From Chitinophaga caeni (GTDB lineage Bacteria > Bacteroidota > Bacteroidia > Chitinophagales > Chitinophagaceae): a DNA stretch of 64,000 bases. The position numbers were made by a program, and so were the translations under genes. Positions 63,197 to 64,000 of the stretch are shown here, in pieces. The notes beneath the pieces were generated by a model. The model saw only the letters and a list, made by a program, of their open reading frames with translations, was not told the origin of the DNA and ran no database searches. The DNA is taken from positions 992,001-1,056,000 of the forward strand of contig NZ_CP023777.1 in NCBI RefSeq assembly GCF_002557795.1. Reading direction: 5' to 3'. Position 1 is the first letter of the stretch, and each line of letters opens with the position of its first letter.

Positions 63197-64000
63197 ATGA
63201 CAAATGAGCCTGTAAAAATATTGATGATCGATGATGACGAAGATGATTTTTTCCTGGTTAACACATATCTAGATGATGTGGCCGGGCAAAATTTCGAAGT
63301 AGAATGGGTACCGAATGCTACAAAAGGAAAGGAATCGATCCAAAAGAAAATGCACGATCTATACCTGGTAGATTACCGGTTAGGCGCTTTTACCGGCCTA
63401 GATATCCTGAATTTTTTTAAAGAATTGGACTATAAAGCTCCCGTGATCATGCTCACGGGAAAAGGCGATTATAATATCGATAAAGCCGCTATGGCCGCCG
63501 GGGCCGCCGATTTTTTAGTAAAGGGAGAGTTTTCAGCGCCGATGCTGGAAAGGGCTATCCGTTACGCCCTGGATGAATTTAACCACCTCCAGGTAATTGA
63601 AGAAAATAGACGTAAATATTTCGGCATCTTTGAAAAATCTCACGATATAATCATCTTGGCCGATTGTGATAAAAATATCATCGATGTCAATCCAAGCGCC
63701 TGTAAAAAATTAAAAGCAACAAAAGAGCAGTTATTAAATAAAAGCTTAAAAGCCTTATTCTACAATCCAAGGGAAGGACAGGAATTCATTGATAGCATTT
63801 GTAATGATACAAATATTTCCCAGTCGCCTTACAGCTTTGTCACTATAGAACAACAAAAGATTGAAGTGCTGCTTAATGCCAATATGCTCGATGAATCAAA
63901 GCAGATATTTTTATGTGTGGCCGAAGATATAACCGATAAGATCAAGAAAGAACAAGTACAAAGACAATTAGAAAAATTTGCTATTTCGGGCAGGATCGCT
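63197..64000 (+). CDS. Receiver-PAS hybrid signalling protein (truncated at window end)
   Basis: ATG at 63197, 2 nt after the preceding stop; the frame is open for 268 codons to the window edge. A receiver (ILMIDDDEDDFFLV, phospho-Asp59 in LYLVDYRLGAFTG, VIMLTGKGDY, DFLVKGEF) is followed by a PAS domain (about 135-250, NRRKYFGIFEKSHDIIILADCDKN, VAEDITDKIKKEQ) and the start of a further segment (QRQLEKFAISGRIA) that may be a HisKA domain. It likely forms a relay with the two genes before it. Confidence 0.85.
   Translation, partial: MTNEPVKILMIDDDEDDFFLVNTYLDDVAGQNFEVEWVPNATKGKESIQKKMHDLYLVDYRLGAFTGLDILNFFKELDYKAPVIMLTGKGDYNIDKAAMAAGAADFLVKGEFSAPMLERAIRYALDEFNHLQVIEENRRKYFGIFEKSHDIIILADCDKNIIDVNPSACKKLKATKEQLLNKSLKALFYNPREGQEFIDSICNDTNISQSPYSFVTIEQQKIEVLLNANMLDESKQIFLCVAEDITDKIKKEQVQRQLEKFAISGRIA

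Noticed and set aside
1-64000. CRISPR array or complete insertion sequence
   Set aside because: No regularly spaced repeats and no intact transposase were seen by eye.

Overview
The window looks like chromosome from a Bacteroidota bacterium, most likely Chitinophagaceae (Chitinophaga-like). The signs are a SusC/SusD pair run by a hybrid two-component system, a DUF4374 lipoprotein with a TonB-dependent receptor, many lipoproteins, translation starts without clear Shine-Dalgarno sequences, a TAnnTTTG-type -7 box, and small proteins I associate with Sphingobacteriales/Chitinophagales. These assignments rest on reading motifs by eye; no search was run.

Region by region. (1) 139-6204: an iron/siderophore uptake locus of two small membrane proteins, a PepSY inner-membrane protein, a TonB receptor and a DUF4374 lipoprotein, resembling the XusABC xenosiderophore system of Bacteroides. 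(2) 6832-17824: a tight eight-gene operon, visibly AT-rich, and the main find. It encodes a von Willebrand A-like lipoprotein, a small membrane protein, a tubulin/FtsZ-like GTPase, a 1158-residue protein ending in an actin/Hsp70-like ATPase, a membrane-anchored coiled-coil protein, a MotA/ZorA-like channel subunit with a long tail, a MotB/ZorB-like peptidoglycan-binding subunit, and a retropepsin-like lipoprotein. An ion-driven motor, two cytoskeletal NTPases and a protease in one operon suggest an envelope-associated machine, possibly phage defence or membrane remodelling. (3) 17904-20440: a transmembrane HTH-like regulator divergent from a secreted sugar-binding-fold protein. (4) 20504-22096: a HipBST-type toxin-antitoxin operon behind a perfect 23-bp inverted repeat.

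(5) 22099-37294: a glycosyltransferase, then a polysaccharide utilisation locus (hybrid two-component sensor, SusC, SusD, GH88 unsaturated glucuronyl hydrolase, heparinase II/III-type lyase) that probably takes up and degrades a uronic-acid polymer such as a glycosaminoglycan, followed by an FMN-dependent hydroxyacid oxidase. (6) 37668-43398: a serine hydrolase, then an accessory island with a decayed tyrosine recombinase, a winged-helix/nucleotidyltransferase toxin-antitoxin-like pair behind a 26-bp palindrome, a frameshifted PD-(D/E)XK-like nuclease, a second HipBST operon, and a tRNA-Asn at the far edge.

(7) 43791-51775: housekeeping genes (Rieske protein, HflX, S9 peptidase, enoyl-CoA hydratase, beta-barrel protein) and a TPR histidine kinase with its response regulator. 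(8) 51877-54638: small conserved proteins, a 258-bp MITE-like element, a proline-rich peptide and a possible structured RNA. (9) 54717-60970: a stress/DNA-repair cluster with Ku, a LigD split into two reading frames at a poly-A tract, an SDR dehydrogenase, a DUF892 protein and a proline-rich protein. (10) 61313-64000: a CHASE3 histidine kinase followed by two response-regulator genes, the last cut by the window end.
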